Shown: positions 1 through 8,098, counted from the first letter of the stretch. The stretch is DNA of 64,000 nucleotides from CANKHA01 sp035699705 (GCA_035699705.1 DASSPI010000089.1:1-64000), one strand, 5' to 3'. Made by a program: numbers and translations. The notes: generated by a model not told the origin, from the sequence alone.

Positions 1-381
1 GGTGACCCTTGCCTCCCGGAGCGTGATTGCAAGTCACGCCGCAGGCGCCGCATCCCGCTCCACCATCAGAGTGCCTCCGGAGGCGCCCTCGCCGAGCGGG
101 ACGGGAAGCACGATACAGTATTTCTGTATCACCGTCCAGCAGATTTAAGCGTTATGCCCACTATGAACAGGTCAAAGATAATTGAGTTTGTCGGACCGCG
201 CGTTTAATCGGCAAAGACGGTGAGACGACCCGCAGAAAACGGAAGATAAAACATGAGGATCAAGCGCAGCGCCGGATCGCAAGATTCGATGTAGCTGGGA
301 AATTCCGCTTTCGCGCGACGCTGATGCGTAACTTGGTTCCTGCGCCGTCAAGCGCGAAAATCGCGGGGAGTTCCCGCGCCC
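1..381. other. Left-edge region without a supported gene
   Basis: No convincing coding region was found here. A frame on the plus strand stays open from base 1 to a stop at 205-207, but its translation is rich in Arg, His and Ser, resembles no family I know, and has no visible start. It could be the tail of a gene that begins outside the window. The stretch contains a short inverted repeat at 112-130 and a patch of lower GC around 140-260 that looks regulatory. Confidence 0.5.
112..130. promoter_or_regulatory. Inverted repeat, possible operator
   Basis: GATACAG at 112-118 and CTGTATC at 124-130 form a perfect 7-bp inverted repeat with a 5-bp A/T-rich spacer. That geometry suits a dimeric helix-turn-helix regulator. 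No gene start follows closely, so the regulated gene is unknown and the call rests on symmetry alone. Confidence 0.25.
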
Positions 382-873
382 TCACATCTTCACCGTCACC
401 TTGCGGTTCTCGCCGAGATTCGGCTGCTCGCCGGTCACGCGCGCCTTGGCGAATTCGAAGGCGGCGACGGCGGAATTGGATGGGCCGTCCCACAGTTCGG
501 CGCGCTCGGGAATAAGCCGCAGCACGCGCACATTCGGATCGTCCGGCCCGTCCGGCCACCAGACATTGTCGGTCTTCTTCCAGATCGTCCTGGCCTTGGC
601 GCTATCGCGCGTCACCGCGGCGCGCCCGCTGACCGAAAGGTAGGCCTTGTCCTTGTGATCGATCACCGCCAGGCAGACTTCCGGCGCGGCGGCGATCTCG
701 TCGTCCTTGGCGCCGCGCACATCGACGACGAAACAGATCACGCCTTCTTCGCGGTCGGGGCGCGGCTCGAGCGGGCGCGCGCGCAAGCCCCCGCCAAAGC
801 GCGTGGTCAGCATGCCGACGCCGGCCTGCTCGACGATGTCCCACACGCGCGAGATAATTTCCTGCTCCGTCAT
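382..873 (-). CDS. Pyridoxamine 5'-phosphate oxidase-family (general stress protein 26-like) protein
   Basis: This 163-residue protein has the split-barrel layout of the PPOX-type flavin-binding family. An N-terminal helix (about residues 1-18) is followed by GMLTTRFGGGLRARPL, the strand pair that normally contacts the flavin phosphate, then strands around FVVDVRGAKDDEI and LSVSGRAAVTRD. The WWPDGPDDPNVRVLRLIPERAELWDGP segment is typical of the general stress 26 subgroup. Members bind FMN, FAD or F420, and most have unknown substrates. It is the last gene of the minus-strand group below sdhB, 55 bp from the binding-protein gene. No Shine-Dalgarno sequence is visible before the ATG. Confidence 0.85.
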   Translation of the reverse strand: MTEQEIISRVWDIVEQAGVGMLTTRFGGGLRARPLEPRPDREEGVICFVVDVRGAKDDEIAAAPEVCLAVIDHKDKAYLSVSGRAAVTRDSAKARTIWKKTDNVWWPDGPDDPNVRVLRLIPERAELWDGPSNSAVAAFEFAKARVTGEQPNLGENRKVTVKM

Positions 874-928
874 GCGGGGCTAACCGCGCAAACCGGCGCG
901 CGGTTCCTGCGCGATCCGAAGCTGCGGC

Positions 929-1981
929 CTATTTCTCGCGCGCGATGGTCGCGCGCACGACCTCGACGATGTCCTTCGGCGTCGCATAGAGCTTGCCGAT
1001 CAGCGCCTGCACGTCCTCGCCCGACTGCGGATTGATGCTGACGCGCATCTTCTTCGCATCGGCCAGCAGCTCGGGATCCTTCAGCGCCTGCATGAAGGCG
1101 TCGCGCAAGGCCGCGACGCGGTCGGCGGGAACCTCCGGCGCCATCACGTAAGGGCGGCCGAGCACGTTCTGGGCATAGAATAATTCCAGCGCCCGCCGTG
1201 CCGGCTCCTCCTCGGCAAGCTTGCCGGCCACCGGAATGCCGCGCGCATTCAATTCGTCGTTGCCGGTCATGTCTTCCTGCAACAGCATCCGGAACCGGCC
1301 GGCGGTAAACAGGTCCGGGACCTGCGTCGAGAGCACCGACCAGGTCAGGCCGCAGGCGCCTTGCACCTCGTTGCGCTCGATCGCGAGCAGCACCTCGCGC
1401 GAGCCGCCATAGCCGCGCACGATCTTGAACCTGGTGCCGAAGAAGCGATTGAGGATGGCCGGAAAGTCGACGGTCGAGCCGCCTTCGGCGGTGGCGCCGA
1501 GAATGATTTCCGTCGCCCGCGCGTCGGCCAGCGTCTTGGCCGGCGCGTCGTTGCGCACGACGCAGGTATAGACTTCGTTGCTCGCCGACCCGAGGGTCTG
1601 GAACTTGCTCGGATCGTGCCGGATGCGGGAGGCGTCGCCGAGCAGCGGCTCCAGCATCGCGCTGGCATAGATCGCGCCGATCTGCGTGCCGTCCTTCGGC
1701 AAGCTGTTGTAGACCGCGGCTGCCGCCACATTGCTGCCGGCGCCCGGCATGTTGCCCGGTACGACCGCCGGGTTGCCGGGGATGAATTTGCCGATGTGCC
1801 GCGCAATCAGCCGCGCATAGGTGTCATAGCCGCCGCCGGGCGTGGAGCCGATCACGATGGTGACGGTCTTGCCCCGATAAAACTCGGCCACGGCGCTCTG
1901 CGCCTCGGCTTGCGGCGGCACGCCCAGCAGGTACACGGCTCCGATCGAAAGACTCAGCAGAATCGCTCTTGCCGTCTTCAT
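929..1981 (-). CDS. Bug/TctC-type tripartite tricarboxylate transporter substrate-binding protein
   Basis: This 350-residue protein has a Sec signal peptide (MKTARAILLSLSIGAVYLLG, with cleavage likely after the AEA around residue 27). It then has the Bug-family opening FYRGKTVTIVIGSTPGGGYDTYARLIARH and the NMPGAGSNVAAAAVYN segment that lines the ligand carboxylate site. The family delivers carboxylic acids or other small anions to TctAB permeases, or acts as an orphan sensor. No permease genes lie nearby, so the ligand cannot be guessed. It is transcribed after DoxX and a 90-bp gap. A weak GGGAA precedes the ATG. Confidence 0.9.
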   Translation of the reverse strand: MKTARAILLSLSIGAVYLLGVPPQAEAQSAVAEFYRGKTVTIVIGSTPGGGYDTYARLIARHIGKFIPGNPAVVPGNMPGAGSNVAAAAVYNSLPKDGTQIGAIYASAMLEPLLGDASRIRHDPSKFQTLGSASNEVYTCVVRNDAPAKTLADARATEIILGATAEGGSTVDFPAILNRFFGTRFKIVRGYGGSREVLLAIERNEVQGACGLTWSVLSTQVPDLFTAGRFRMLLQEDMTGNDELNARGIPVAGKLAEEEPARRALELFYAQNVLGRPYVMAPEVPADRVAALRDAFMQALKDPELLADAKKMRVSINPQSGEDVQALIGKLYATPKDIVEVVRATIAREK

Positions 1982-2071
1982 GCAGCGGTATTCCCGATGT
2001 TGCGAGGCGCACGGACCGCCCGTTGCGGCGGCCCGCGTGAAGTGAATCGAGGGAAGGACCAGGCGACGCTG

Positions 2072-2536
2072 TCAGCGACGGCTCAGCCAGCCGTCGAGGC
2101 TGAAGCGCCCGGGGCCGGTCACGAACAGCGCCAACAGGCCGCCGGTCATGGTGACGTTCTTCCAGAACTGGGTGAACTGCTGGCCGCGCTGTGCTTCCGG
2201 GAAGGTCCAGAAGGTATGCGAGATCCAGGTCGCGGCGATGGTGAAGGCGATCAGCATCAGCGCGGCGTAGCGCGTGCCGATACCGAGCACCAGCGCCAGC
2301 CCGCCGATGAATTCGACGAAGGGCGCGATCAGGCCGAGCCATTCCGGCACCCCGCGCGGGACCAGCCTCGCCGCAAAAGTGGCGGGGTCGAGCACCTTGC
2401 CAAATCCGCTTTGCAGATAGATCCAGCCGGCGAGGACGCGCGCCACCAGCAGCAGGAAATCCCGCCAGGCGATTGCGATGTTGTCAGCGTATGACAGATA
2501 GCGATGCGATGAGCGGTTCTCGCCAAATCCCAGCAT
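2072..2536 (-). CDS. DoxX-family membrane protein
   Basis: This 154-residue integral membrane protein has four predicted helices: about 25-43, 65-85, 90-108 and 128-145. The DoxX signatures ARVLAGWIYLQSGFGKVLDP in the first helix and PFVEFIGGLALVLGIGTRYAA in the second are present. DoxX relatives are often linked to quinone or sulfur redox chemistry, but the activity of this member is not known. A strong GAGGAGG ribosome-binding site lies 6 bp before the ATG. It starts 27 bp after sdhB ends and may be cotranscribed with the sdh operon. Confidence 0.85.
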   Translation of the reverse strand: MLGFGENRSSHRYLSYADNIAIAWRDFLLLVARVLAGWIYLQSGFGKVLDPATFAARLVPRGVPEWLGLIAPFVEFIGGLALVLGIGTRYAALMLIAFTIAATWISHTFWTFPEAQRGQQFTQFWKNVTMTGGLLALFVTGPGRFSLDGWLSRR

Positions 2537-2563
2537 GACGCCTCCTCGACAAGGTCGTTGTCA

Positions 2564-3343
2564 CTAGCCCTGCCGCTCGACCATCGCCTTCTTGATCTCG
2601 GCGATGGCCTTGGCGGGGTTCAGGTCCTTCGGACAGACCTTTGTGCAGTTCATGATCGTGTGGCAGCGGTAGAGCCGGAAGGGATCTTCCAGATCGTCGA
2701 GCCGCTCGCCGGTGCGCTCGTCGCGGCTGTCCTTGATCCAGCGCTGCGCCTGCAACAAGGCGGCCGGCCCCATGAAGCGGTCGCCGTTCCACCAATAGCT
2801 CGGGCAGGCGGTGGAGCAGCAGGCGCAGAGGATGCACTCGTAGAGCCCGTCGAGCTTGGCGCGGTCCTCGTGACTCTGCCGCCATTCCTTCTCCGGCGTC
2901 GGCGTCACGGTCTGCAGCCACGGCTGGGTGGCGGCGTGCTGGGCGTAGAAATTGGACAGATCGGGCACCAGGTCCTTCACCACCGGCATATGCGGCAGCG
3001 GATAGACCTTGATGTCGCCCTTGATGTCGTCCATCGCCTTGGTGCAGGCGAGCGTATTGGCGCCGTCGATATTCATCGAGCAGGAGCCGCAGATGCCTTC
3101 CCGGCAGGAGCGGCGGAAAGTCAGCGTCGGATCGATGTTGTTCTTGATCCAGAGCAGCGCGTCGAGAACCATCGGGCCGCAGTGGTCGCGATCGACCGTG
3201 TAGGTATCGAGACGCGGATTGCCCTCGCCCTCGGGGTCCCAGCGGTAGATCCGATACTGCGCGACGTTGTGCGCGCCGGCCGGCCGCGGCCAGGTTTTTC
3301 CTTCGGTGACCTTGGAGTTTTTCGGAAGCGTGAACTGGACCAT
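2564..3343 (-). CDS. sdhB: Succinate dehydrogenase iron-sulfur subunit
   Basis: SdhB passes electrons from the flavoprotein SdhA to ubiquinone through three Fe-S clusters in the TCA-cycle complex II. The 259 residues are normal length. Cys80, Cys85, Cys88 and Cys100 (CREGICGSC...AC) hold the 2Fe-2S cluster. Cys170, Cys173 and Cys176 with Cys237, and Cys180 with Cys227 and Cys233, hold the 4Fe-4S and 3Fe-4S clusters. The gene starts 7 bp after orf131 ends, with AGGGA before its ATG. It is separated from sdhA by that unrecognised membrane gene, which is not the standard sdhCDAB order. Confidence 0.98.
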   Translation of the reverse strand: MVQFTLPKNSKVTEGKTWPRPAGAHNVAQYRIYRWDPEGEGNPRLDTYTVDRDHCGPMVLDALLWIKNNIDPTLTFRRSCREGICGSCSMNIDGANTLACTKAMDDIKGDIKVYPLPHMPVVKDLVPDLSNFYAQHAATQPWLQTVTPTPEKEWRQSHEDRAKLDGLYECILCACCSTACPSYWWNGDRFMGPAALLQAQRWIKDSRDERTGERLDDLEDPFRLYRCHTIMNCTKVCPKDLNPAKAIAEIKKAMVERQG

Positions 3344-3350
3344 GGGATCC

Positions 3351-3746
3351 CTAGGCTGAAGCTTTCTGCGGAGCGAGGAGCGAGACGAGTGCGGTCAATA
3401 GCGAACGGATGACAAAAGCGGCAAGCACCAGCAGCAACAGAATGCCGGTCGTTGCGATGAAGTAAGCCGCCAGCGCGGTATTGGCAAAATCCACGGCAAT
3501 AGAGGTCCGGGCCATCTGGATAGCGCTGTCGAGAAGCTGGGCCACCATCTTGAGTACGTCGGCGAAGAGCGGAAGTTCCGGCACCGACATGCTGCCGGCC
3601 TGGCCCATCGCCAGCAGGATCAATCCGCCATGGATCACCGCCAGCCAGAACCAGGCAACCAGCGCCGCCGCAAGCCGGTGGCTGTAAAAGCCGATCACAA
3701 TCGCGGCGCCGGCGAGCACGGCATTGATGACCAGAAATCTGTCCAT
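3351..3746 (-). CDS. Unrecognised small membrane protein inserted between sdhA and sdhB
   Basis: This gene encodes 131 residues that I do not recognise. The start was chosen because GAAGGAAA lies 6 bp before the ATG at 3746; the upstream frame is open but has no such site. The chain is very hydrophobic, with helices at about 3-21, 27-47 and 88-116. Between them is an amphipathic segment (about 55-84) that begins PELPLFADVLKMVAQ. It sits 68 bp after sdhA and 7 bp before sdhB on the same strand, so it is almost certainly cotranscribed with complex II. A complex II-associated role is an inference from position only. Confidence 0.75.
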   Translation of the reverse strand: MDRFLVINAVLAGAAIVIGFYSHRLAAALVAWFWLAVIHGGLILLAMGQAGSMSVPELPLFADVLKMVAQLLDSAIQMARTSIAVDFANTALAAYFIATTGILLLLVLAAFVIRSLLTALVSLLAPQKASA

Positions 3747-3814
3747 AGCAATTTCCTTCAGCCGCCACCGGCAGCAAAACGTCGGCTTCTTTGCTGGCCG
3801 GCGACGTTGCCGGC

Positions 3815-5647
3815 TCAATACACCCGTTCCTTTGGCGGAATGTAAGAAACGTCGTTGGTCAGCGTATAGGTATGCACGGGCCGGTAATCGACCGTCACCT
3901 TGCCGTTGGCGTCGAGCCAGGTCAGCGTGTGCTTCATCCAGTTCCCGTCGTCGCGCTTGGGATGATCCTCGCGCGCATGCGCGCCGCGGCTTTCGGTACG
4001 GTTGAGCGCGGCATCCATGGTGACCACCGCCTGGCCCATCAGGTTGTCGAGCTCCAGCGTCTCGATCAGGTCGGTATTCCAGATCATCGAGCGGTCGGTG
4101 ACGCGCACTTCCGGCATCGCCGCCTGCACTTCGTGAATGAGCTTGTGGCCTTCCTCCAGCACCGGCCCGGTGCGGAACACCGCGCAATTATTCTGCATCA
4201 CCGTCTGCATGCGCATGCGCAGCTGCGCGGTCGGGGTGCTGCCGGAGGCATTGCGGAATTTATCCAGCCGGCCGAGCGCGAGATCGGCGGAATCCTTCGG
4301 CAGCTCCGGCTGGCTTTCGTTCGGCTGCATCAGCTCGGCGCAGCGCAGGGCGGCGGCGCGGCCGAATACCACCAGATCGATCAGCGAATTGGAGCCGAGC
4401 CGGTTGGCGCCATGCACCGACACGCAGGCCGCTTCGCCCAGCGCCATCAGGCCGGGCACCACGGTATCGGCGTCGCCGTTCTTCTTGGTCAGCACCTCGC
4501 CGTGATAATTCGTGGCGATGCCGCCCATGTTGTAATGCACGGTCGGAATGACCGGGATCGGCTCCTTGGTGACGTCGACGCCGGCGAAGATGCGCGCAGA
4601 TTCCGAAATTCCGGGCAGCCGTTCGCGCAGGATCTCCGGATCGAGATGGTCGAGATGCAGGAATATGTGATCCTTGTTCTTGCCCACGCCGCGGCCTTCG
4701 CGGATTTCGATCGTCATGGCGCGCGAGACCACGTCGCGCGAGGCCAAATCCTTGGCTGACGGCGCATAGCGCTCCATGAAGCGCTCGCCTTCCGAATTGA
4801 CCAGATAGGCGCCTTCGCCGCGCGTGCCTTCGGTGATCAGGCAGCCGGCGCCGTAGATGCCGGTGGGATGGAACTGCACGAATTCCATGTCCTGCAGCGG
4901 CAGGCCGGCGCGCAGGACCATCGCGTTGCCGTCGCCGGTGCAGATATGCGCCGAAGTGCAGGAGAAATAGGCGCGGCCGTAGCCGCCGGTCGCCAGGATC
5001 GTCATGTTGGCGCGGAAGCGGTGGATCGAGCCGTCTTCCATGTTCAGCGCCACCGCGCCGCGGCAGCGCCCGGCATCATCCATGATCAGGTCGATGGCGA
5101 AATATTCGATATAGAACTGCGCGGAATGGCGCAGCGACTGGCCATACATCGTGTGCAGCATGGCATGCCCGGTGCGGTCGGCGGCGGCACAGGTGCGTTG
5201 CGCGGTGCCTTTGCCGAAATGCGTGGTCATGCCGCCGAACGGGCGCTGATAGATGCGGCCGTCGTCCTGCCGGCGCGAGAACGGCAGGCCCCAATGCTCC
5301 AGCTCGTAAACCGCGGCCGGCGCATGGCGGCACATATATTCGATCGCATCCTGGTCGCCGAGCCAGTCCGCTCCCTTCACGGTGTCGTACATGTGCCAGC
5401 GCCAGTCGTCCTCGCTCATGTTTCCGAGCGCCGCGGCGATGCCGCCCTGCGCCGCGACGGTATGCGAGCGGGTCGGAAAAACCTTGGTGATGCAGGCGGT
5501 GCGCAGGCCGGCCTCGGCGCAGCCCACCACCGCGCGCAGGCCGGCGCCGCCGGCGCCCACCACCAACACGTCAAAGCTGTGGTCCTCGATCGGATAAGCG
5601 CGGCCATTTACCGCCGGGCTGCCCGTCGACGATCCGTTACCCGCCAT
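3815..5647 (-). CDS. sdhA: Succinate dehydrogenase flavoprotein subunit
   Basis: SdhA oxidises succinate to fumarate with covalently bound FAD. The 610-residue chain is full length. The dinucleotide fold VVGAGGAGLRAVVGCAEAGL lies near residues 30-50. The SHT in TRSHTVAAQGGIAAALGN carries the histidine that links FAD. HGANRLGSNSLIDLVVFGR and the C-terminal capping region with HAREDHPKRDD are also intact. It begins 3 bp after sdhD, so translation is likely coupled. It works with SdhB and the SdhCD membrane anchor encoded in the same operon. Confidence 0.98.
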   Translation of the reverse strand: MAGNGSSTGSPAVNGRAYPIEDHSFDVLVVGAGGAGLRAVVGCAEAGLRTACITKVFPTRSHTVAAQGGIAAALGNMSEDDWRWHMYDTVKGADWLGDQDAIEYMCRHAPAAVYELEHWGLPFSRRQDDGRIYQRPFGGMTTHFGKGTAQRTCAAADRTGHAMLHTMYGQSLRHSAQFYIEYFAIDLIMDDAGRCRGAVALNMEDGSIHRFRANMTILATGGYGRAYFSCTSAHICTGDGNAMVLRAGLPLQDMEFVQFHPTGIYGAGCLITEGTRGEGAYLVNSEGERFMERYAPSAKDLASRDVVSRAMTIEIREGRGVGKNKDHIFLHLDHLDPEILRERLPGISESARIFAGVDVTKEPIPVIPTVHYNMGGIATNYHGEVLTKKNGDADTVVPGLMALGEAACVSVHGANRLGSNSLIDLVVFGRAAALRCAELMQPNESQPELPKDSADLALGRLDKFRNASGSTPTAQLRMRMQTVMQNNCAVFRTGPVLEEGHKLIHEVQAAMPEVRVTDRSMIWNTDLIETLELDNLMGQAVVTMDAALNRTESRGAHAREDHPKRDDGNWMKHTLTWLDANGKVTVDYRPVHTYTLTNDVSYIPPKERVY

Positions 5648-5650
5648 GCT

Positions 5651-6046
5651 TCACACTCCGAATGACAATTTGAGAATGGCGTAGACCGACGCGAGCGCCG
5701 CCGCCGCGCAGAAGAAAGTATTGGCCATCAGGGACGAGAGCTTGGGCACGTCGTCATGCACGTAATCTTCGATGATCACCTGCATGCCGAGCCACATGTG
5801 ATAGATGCTGTTGACGATGAAGAGCAGCAGCAGGATCGCAACCAGCGGCGAACTGAGAATCTGCACCACCGCTGCGTGATTGCGCCCGAGCACGCTCGCG
5901 ACGATCACGAAGAAGGCTATGGTCAGCGGGATGGCGGCGACTGCGGTGACTCGCTCCTGCCAGAAATGCTTGGTGCCCGACCGCGCCGAGCCCAGGCCGC
6001 GGACGCGGCCCATCGGCGTGCGGATGTCGAAATCGTCGGGCTTCAT
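5651..6046 (-). CDS. sdhD: Succinate dehydrogenase hydrophobic membrane anchor subunit
   Basis: This 131-residue protein starts MKPDDFDIRTPMGRVRGLGSA, and the segment GTKHFWQERVTAVAAIPLT is characteristic of alphaproteobacterial SdhD. Three membrane helices follow at about 35-53, 65-85 and 105-128. Together with SdhC it binds haem b and forms the ubiquinone site of complex II. The ATG overlaps the sdhC stop codon in an ATGA arrangement, which sets the start; a longer upstream frame is not needed. Confidence 0.95.
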   Translation of the reverse strand: MKPDDFDIRTPMGRVRGLGSARSGTKHFWQERVTAVAAIPLTIAFFVIVASVLGRNHAAVVQILSSPLVAILLLLFIVNSIYHMWLGMQVIIEDYVHDDVPKLSSLMANTFFCAAAALASVYAILKLSFGV

Positions 6047-6450
6047 CGCGGCCCCACCACCAGAAGACCGACCGCCCAGAGCAGGACGGTCAGGAAGATC
6101 GAGCCGATGATGGTCGCGCGCGCCAGCCATTCGCGCTCCTGCGCGCCGAAGCCGCGGCCGGTATCCCAGATCAGATGGCGGATGCCGCCGAGCATGTGGT
6201 GGATCAGCGCCCAGGTATAACCGAACAGCACCAGGCGGCCGATGATCGAGCCGAAGAAGCCTTCCACCGCGGCATAGGCATTCGGCCCCGAGGAAGCGGC
6301 GATCAGCCACCAGGCAATCAGCAGCACGCCGAGATAGAGGCCCATCCCGGTGATGCGATGCACGACGGACATCGTCATCGTCAGCGTCGGGCGATAGATT
6401 TGGAGATGCGGCGACAGCGGCCTTGGGCGGGGGATCGGGCTCCCGGTCAT
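6043..6450 (-). CDS. sdhC: Succinate dehydrogenase cytochrome b556 subunit
   Basis: This 135-residue SdhC carries the family signature RPLSPHLQIYRPTLTMTMS near the N terminus, then SVVHRITGMGLYLG. The segment HHMLGGIRHLIWDTGRGFG carries the haem-ligand histidine region. Three membrane helices fit at about 31-50, 65-88 and 111-132. It is the promoter-proximal gene of the operon sdhC-sdhD-sdhA-orf131-sdhB. GAGG lies 9 bp before the ATG. The 300-bp space to the divergent ECF sigma gene must hold the operon promoter, but I could not assign -35/-10 boxes with confidence. Confidence 0.96.
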   Translation of the reverse strand: MTGSPIPRPRPLSPHLQIYRPTLTMTMSVVHRITGMGLYLGVLLIAWWLIAASSGPNAYAAVEGFFGSIIGRLVLFGYTWALIHHMLGGIRHLIWDTGRGFGAQEREWLARATIIGSIFLTVLLWAVGLLVVGPR

Positions 6451-6635
6451 CGATCAGAACCTCGTTGTGCGGCCCCATCCATAAGCAGGCCGGTGGCCGC
6501 GCGCAATGCCATTTGCGCATGGCAGCAAAGGCACGACGGCTTGTATTTTGCATGCCTGCGGGCGTTTGGCGCCAGCCGGTCTTGGTTGCTCGGGGACTTC
6601 AGCAAATTCCGGTGTTCGGATCGCGCGCCGGCGAT

Positions 6636-6661
6636 GTAACCGCGGGCCGCTCCGTCGCGAA
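6636..6661 (+). promoter_or_regulatory. ECF sigma-type promoter of the sigma/anti-sigma operon
   Basis: GTAACC at 6636-6641, a 16-bp spacer, and CGAA at 6658-6661 lie 107 bp before the sigma-factor ATG. From memory this matches the GTAACC-N16-CGAA consensus of Caulobacter sigma-F, whose anti-sigma factor is NrsF. An identical pattern occurs at 8073-8098. Autoregulation by the downstream sigma factor is the natural reading but is inferred. Confidence 0.75.
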
Positions 6662-6768
6662 CAACTCGGGAGGACCGAATTCTGGCTGCCGGGTGGCAAA
6701 TGCGCCGCAAGACCATGCTCGCCGATGCGGCCGCTTTCATCCCCTACTCGCGCGCTCCCGTGGAGCGT

Positions 6769-7389
6769 ATGCTGGTCTCCCCCGCAAGGACAGGTTCCAG
6801 GCGCCGCATGGCCATCGCCGAGCAGAAGCCGACCGCCGACGATGCACGCCGCTCCGCCTTGATGGCGGCGGCTCAGGCCGGCGACAAGACGGCCTATCAG
6901 ACGCTGCTGCGCGATTGCGTGCCGCTGATCCGGGCGATCGCCCGGCGGCAGGGCGTCGGCGCCGATCAGGTGGACGACGTGGTGCAGGAGGTGCTGCTCA
7001 CCATCCACCGCGCCCGGCAGACGTACGACCCGAATCGCTCCTTCACCGCCTGGCTGCGGGTGATCGCCGAACGGCGCGCGATCGACCTGTTGCGTCAAAG
7101 CGGGCGCCGCGGCGCGCGCGAATTGCATGCGCCGATCGCCTTTGAAAATTATCCGGACGAGACGGCCGATCCCGCCGGCGGGCTGCAGCAGGCGGACGAC
7201 GGCGGCCGCGTCAGTCAGGCGCTTGCGTCATTGCCGCCACGGCAGCGCGAGGCGGTGCAATATCTGGTGCTGAACGAACAATCGCTGGCCGAAGCGTCCG
7301 CTTTGACCCGCCGGAGCAAAGGTTCGCTGAAGGTCAATCTGCATCGCGCCCTGAAAGCCCTGCGTGGCAGCGTAGAGCGCGAAGGATAG
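6769..7389 (+). CDS. ECF RNA polymerase sigma factor
   Basis: This group IV sigma factor is about 206 residues from the ATG at 6769. Another in-frame ATG at 6808 would give about 193, and an upstream one at 6700 seems too long. Region 2 runs through AYQTLLRDCVPLIRAIARRQGVGADQVDDVVQEVLLTIHRARQ, with the DDVVQE core-binding motif and FTAWLRVIAERRAIDLLR for the -10 element. Region 4 (SLPPRQREAVQYLVLNEQSLAEASALTRRSKGSLKVNLHRALKAL) reads the -35 element. There is no region 3. It lies 3 bp before the membrane anti-sigma gene and has its own sigma-F-like promoter, so it probably answers an oxidative or metal signal. Confidence 0.93.
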   Translation: MLVSPARTGSRRRMAIAEQKPTADDARRSALMAAAQAGDKTAYQTLLRDCVPLIRAIARRQGVGADQVDDVVQEVLLTIHRARQTYDPNRSFTAWLRVIAERRAIDLLRQSGRRGARELHAPIAFENYPDETADPAGGLQQADDGGRVSQALASLPPRQREAVQYLVLNEQSLAEASALTRRSKGSLKVNLHRALKALRGSVEREG

Positions 7390-7392
7390 GAA

Positions 7393-8076
7393 ATGAGCAA
7401 CGCTATGCCGCAAGACGCCCCGCACGACCGGCTCATCGAGGGCCTGGCGTCCGATTTGCGCCCGGTGCGGCCGCTGCCGTCGCCCGCCAGGCGCGCCATG
7501 ATCTGGCTGGGCTTTGTCGTCGCTGCCGGGCTGTTGCTGAGCCTGATCGCCGATCTGCCCGCTTTCATGCAACGCTTCACGGCGTCACCCGATATGTGGA
7601 TGGCGATGCTTGGCTCCGCGCTGACCGCGCTGCTCGCGGCCATCGCCGCCTTCAAGCTCAGCTTGCCGGACAGTGCGCGCGCCTGGGCCTGGCTGCCGCT
7701 GCCGGCCGTGGTGCTGTGGATCGCCGCCAGCGGACTCGGCTGCCTGCGGAATGTCGTGCTGCCGGGCACCTACGTCCCGCCGCTGGGCGAAACCATGCAG
7801 TGCCTTGCGATCATCGTGGCGCTCTCGGTGCCGTTCTCGCTCCTGATGTTCGCCATGCTGCGCGAGGCCTTTTCGCTGCTGCCCGGCCTGACCGCGACGA
7901 TCGCGGGACTGGCGGTGGCGGCGGCCTCGGCCACCTTGCTGAACCTGTTCCATCCCTTCGATGCCGCCGTCGTTGACCTGTTGGTGCATGCCTTCGCCGT
8001 GGCGCTGGTGGTGGTGGTGAGCCGCGCCTATGGCCGCCGCCTGTGGGCTTTCACGAATCTTTCCAAAGCCGCGTAA
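7393..8076 (+). CDS. NrsF/DUF1109-family membrane anti-sigma factor
   Basis: This 227-residue protein has a short cytoplasmic N terminus (residues 1-33, containing DRLIEGLASDLRPVRPLPSP) and about six membrane helices starting near residue 36. That is the layout of NrsF-like anti-sigma factors, which hold an ECF sigma factor at the membrane until a signal is sensed. Characterised members use two cysteines about 50 residues apart. Here Cys137 is followed at exactly +50 by His187 (in NLFHPFD), and the only other cysteine is Cys117. It is cotranscribed with the sigma gene, 3 bp after it. The stop codon overlaps the next GTAACC promoter. Confidence 0.9.
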   Translation: MSNAMPQDAPHDRLIEGLASDLRPVRPLPSPARRAMIWLGFVVAAGLLLSLIADLPAFMQRFTASPDMWMAMLGSALTALLAAIAAFKLSLPDSARAWAWLPLPAVVLWIAASGLGCLRNVVLPGTYVPPLGETMQCLAIIVALSVPFSLLMFAMLREAFSLLPGLTATIAGLAVAAASATLLNLFHPFDAAVVDLLVHAFAVALVVVVSRAYGRRLWAFTNLSKAA

Positions 8077-8098
8077 CCCGCGTGCGCTCCGGCGCGAA
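8073..8098 (+). promoter_or_regulatory. Second ECF sigma-type promoter
   Basis: GTAACC at 8073-8078, 16 bp, then CGAA at 8095-8098 repeats the motif found before the sigma gene, with identical spacing. The -35 box overlaps the TAA stop of the anti-sigma gene. The motif lies 51 bp before the ATG of the small Met/Lys-rich secreted protein, so that gene is the likely direct target. Confidence 0.75.

Noticed and set aside
1..207. Plus-strand frame open from the window edge
   Set aside because: No start, no family resemblance and an odd Arg/His-rich composition; kept only as a note in the left-edge region.
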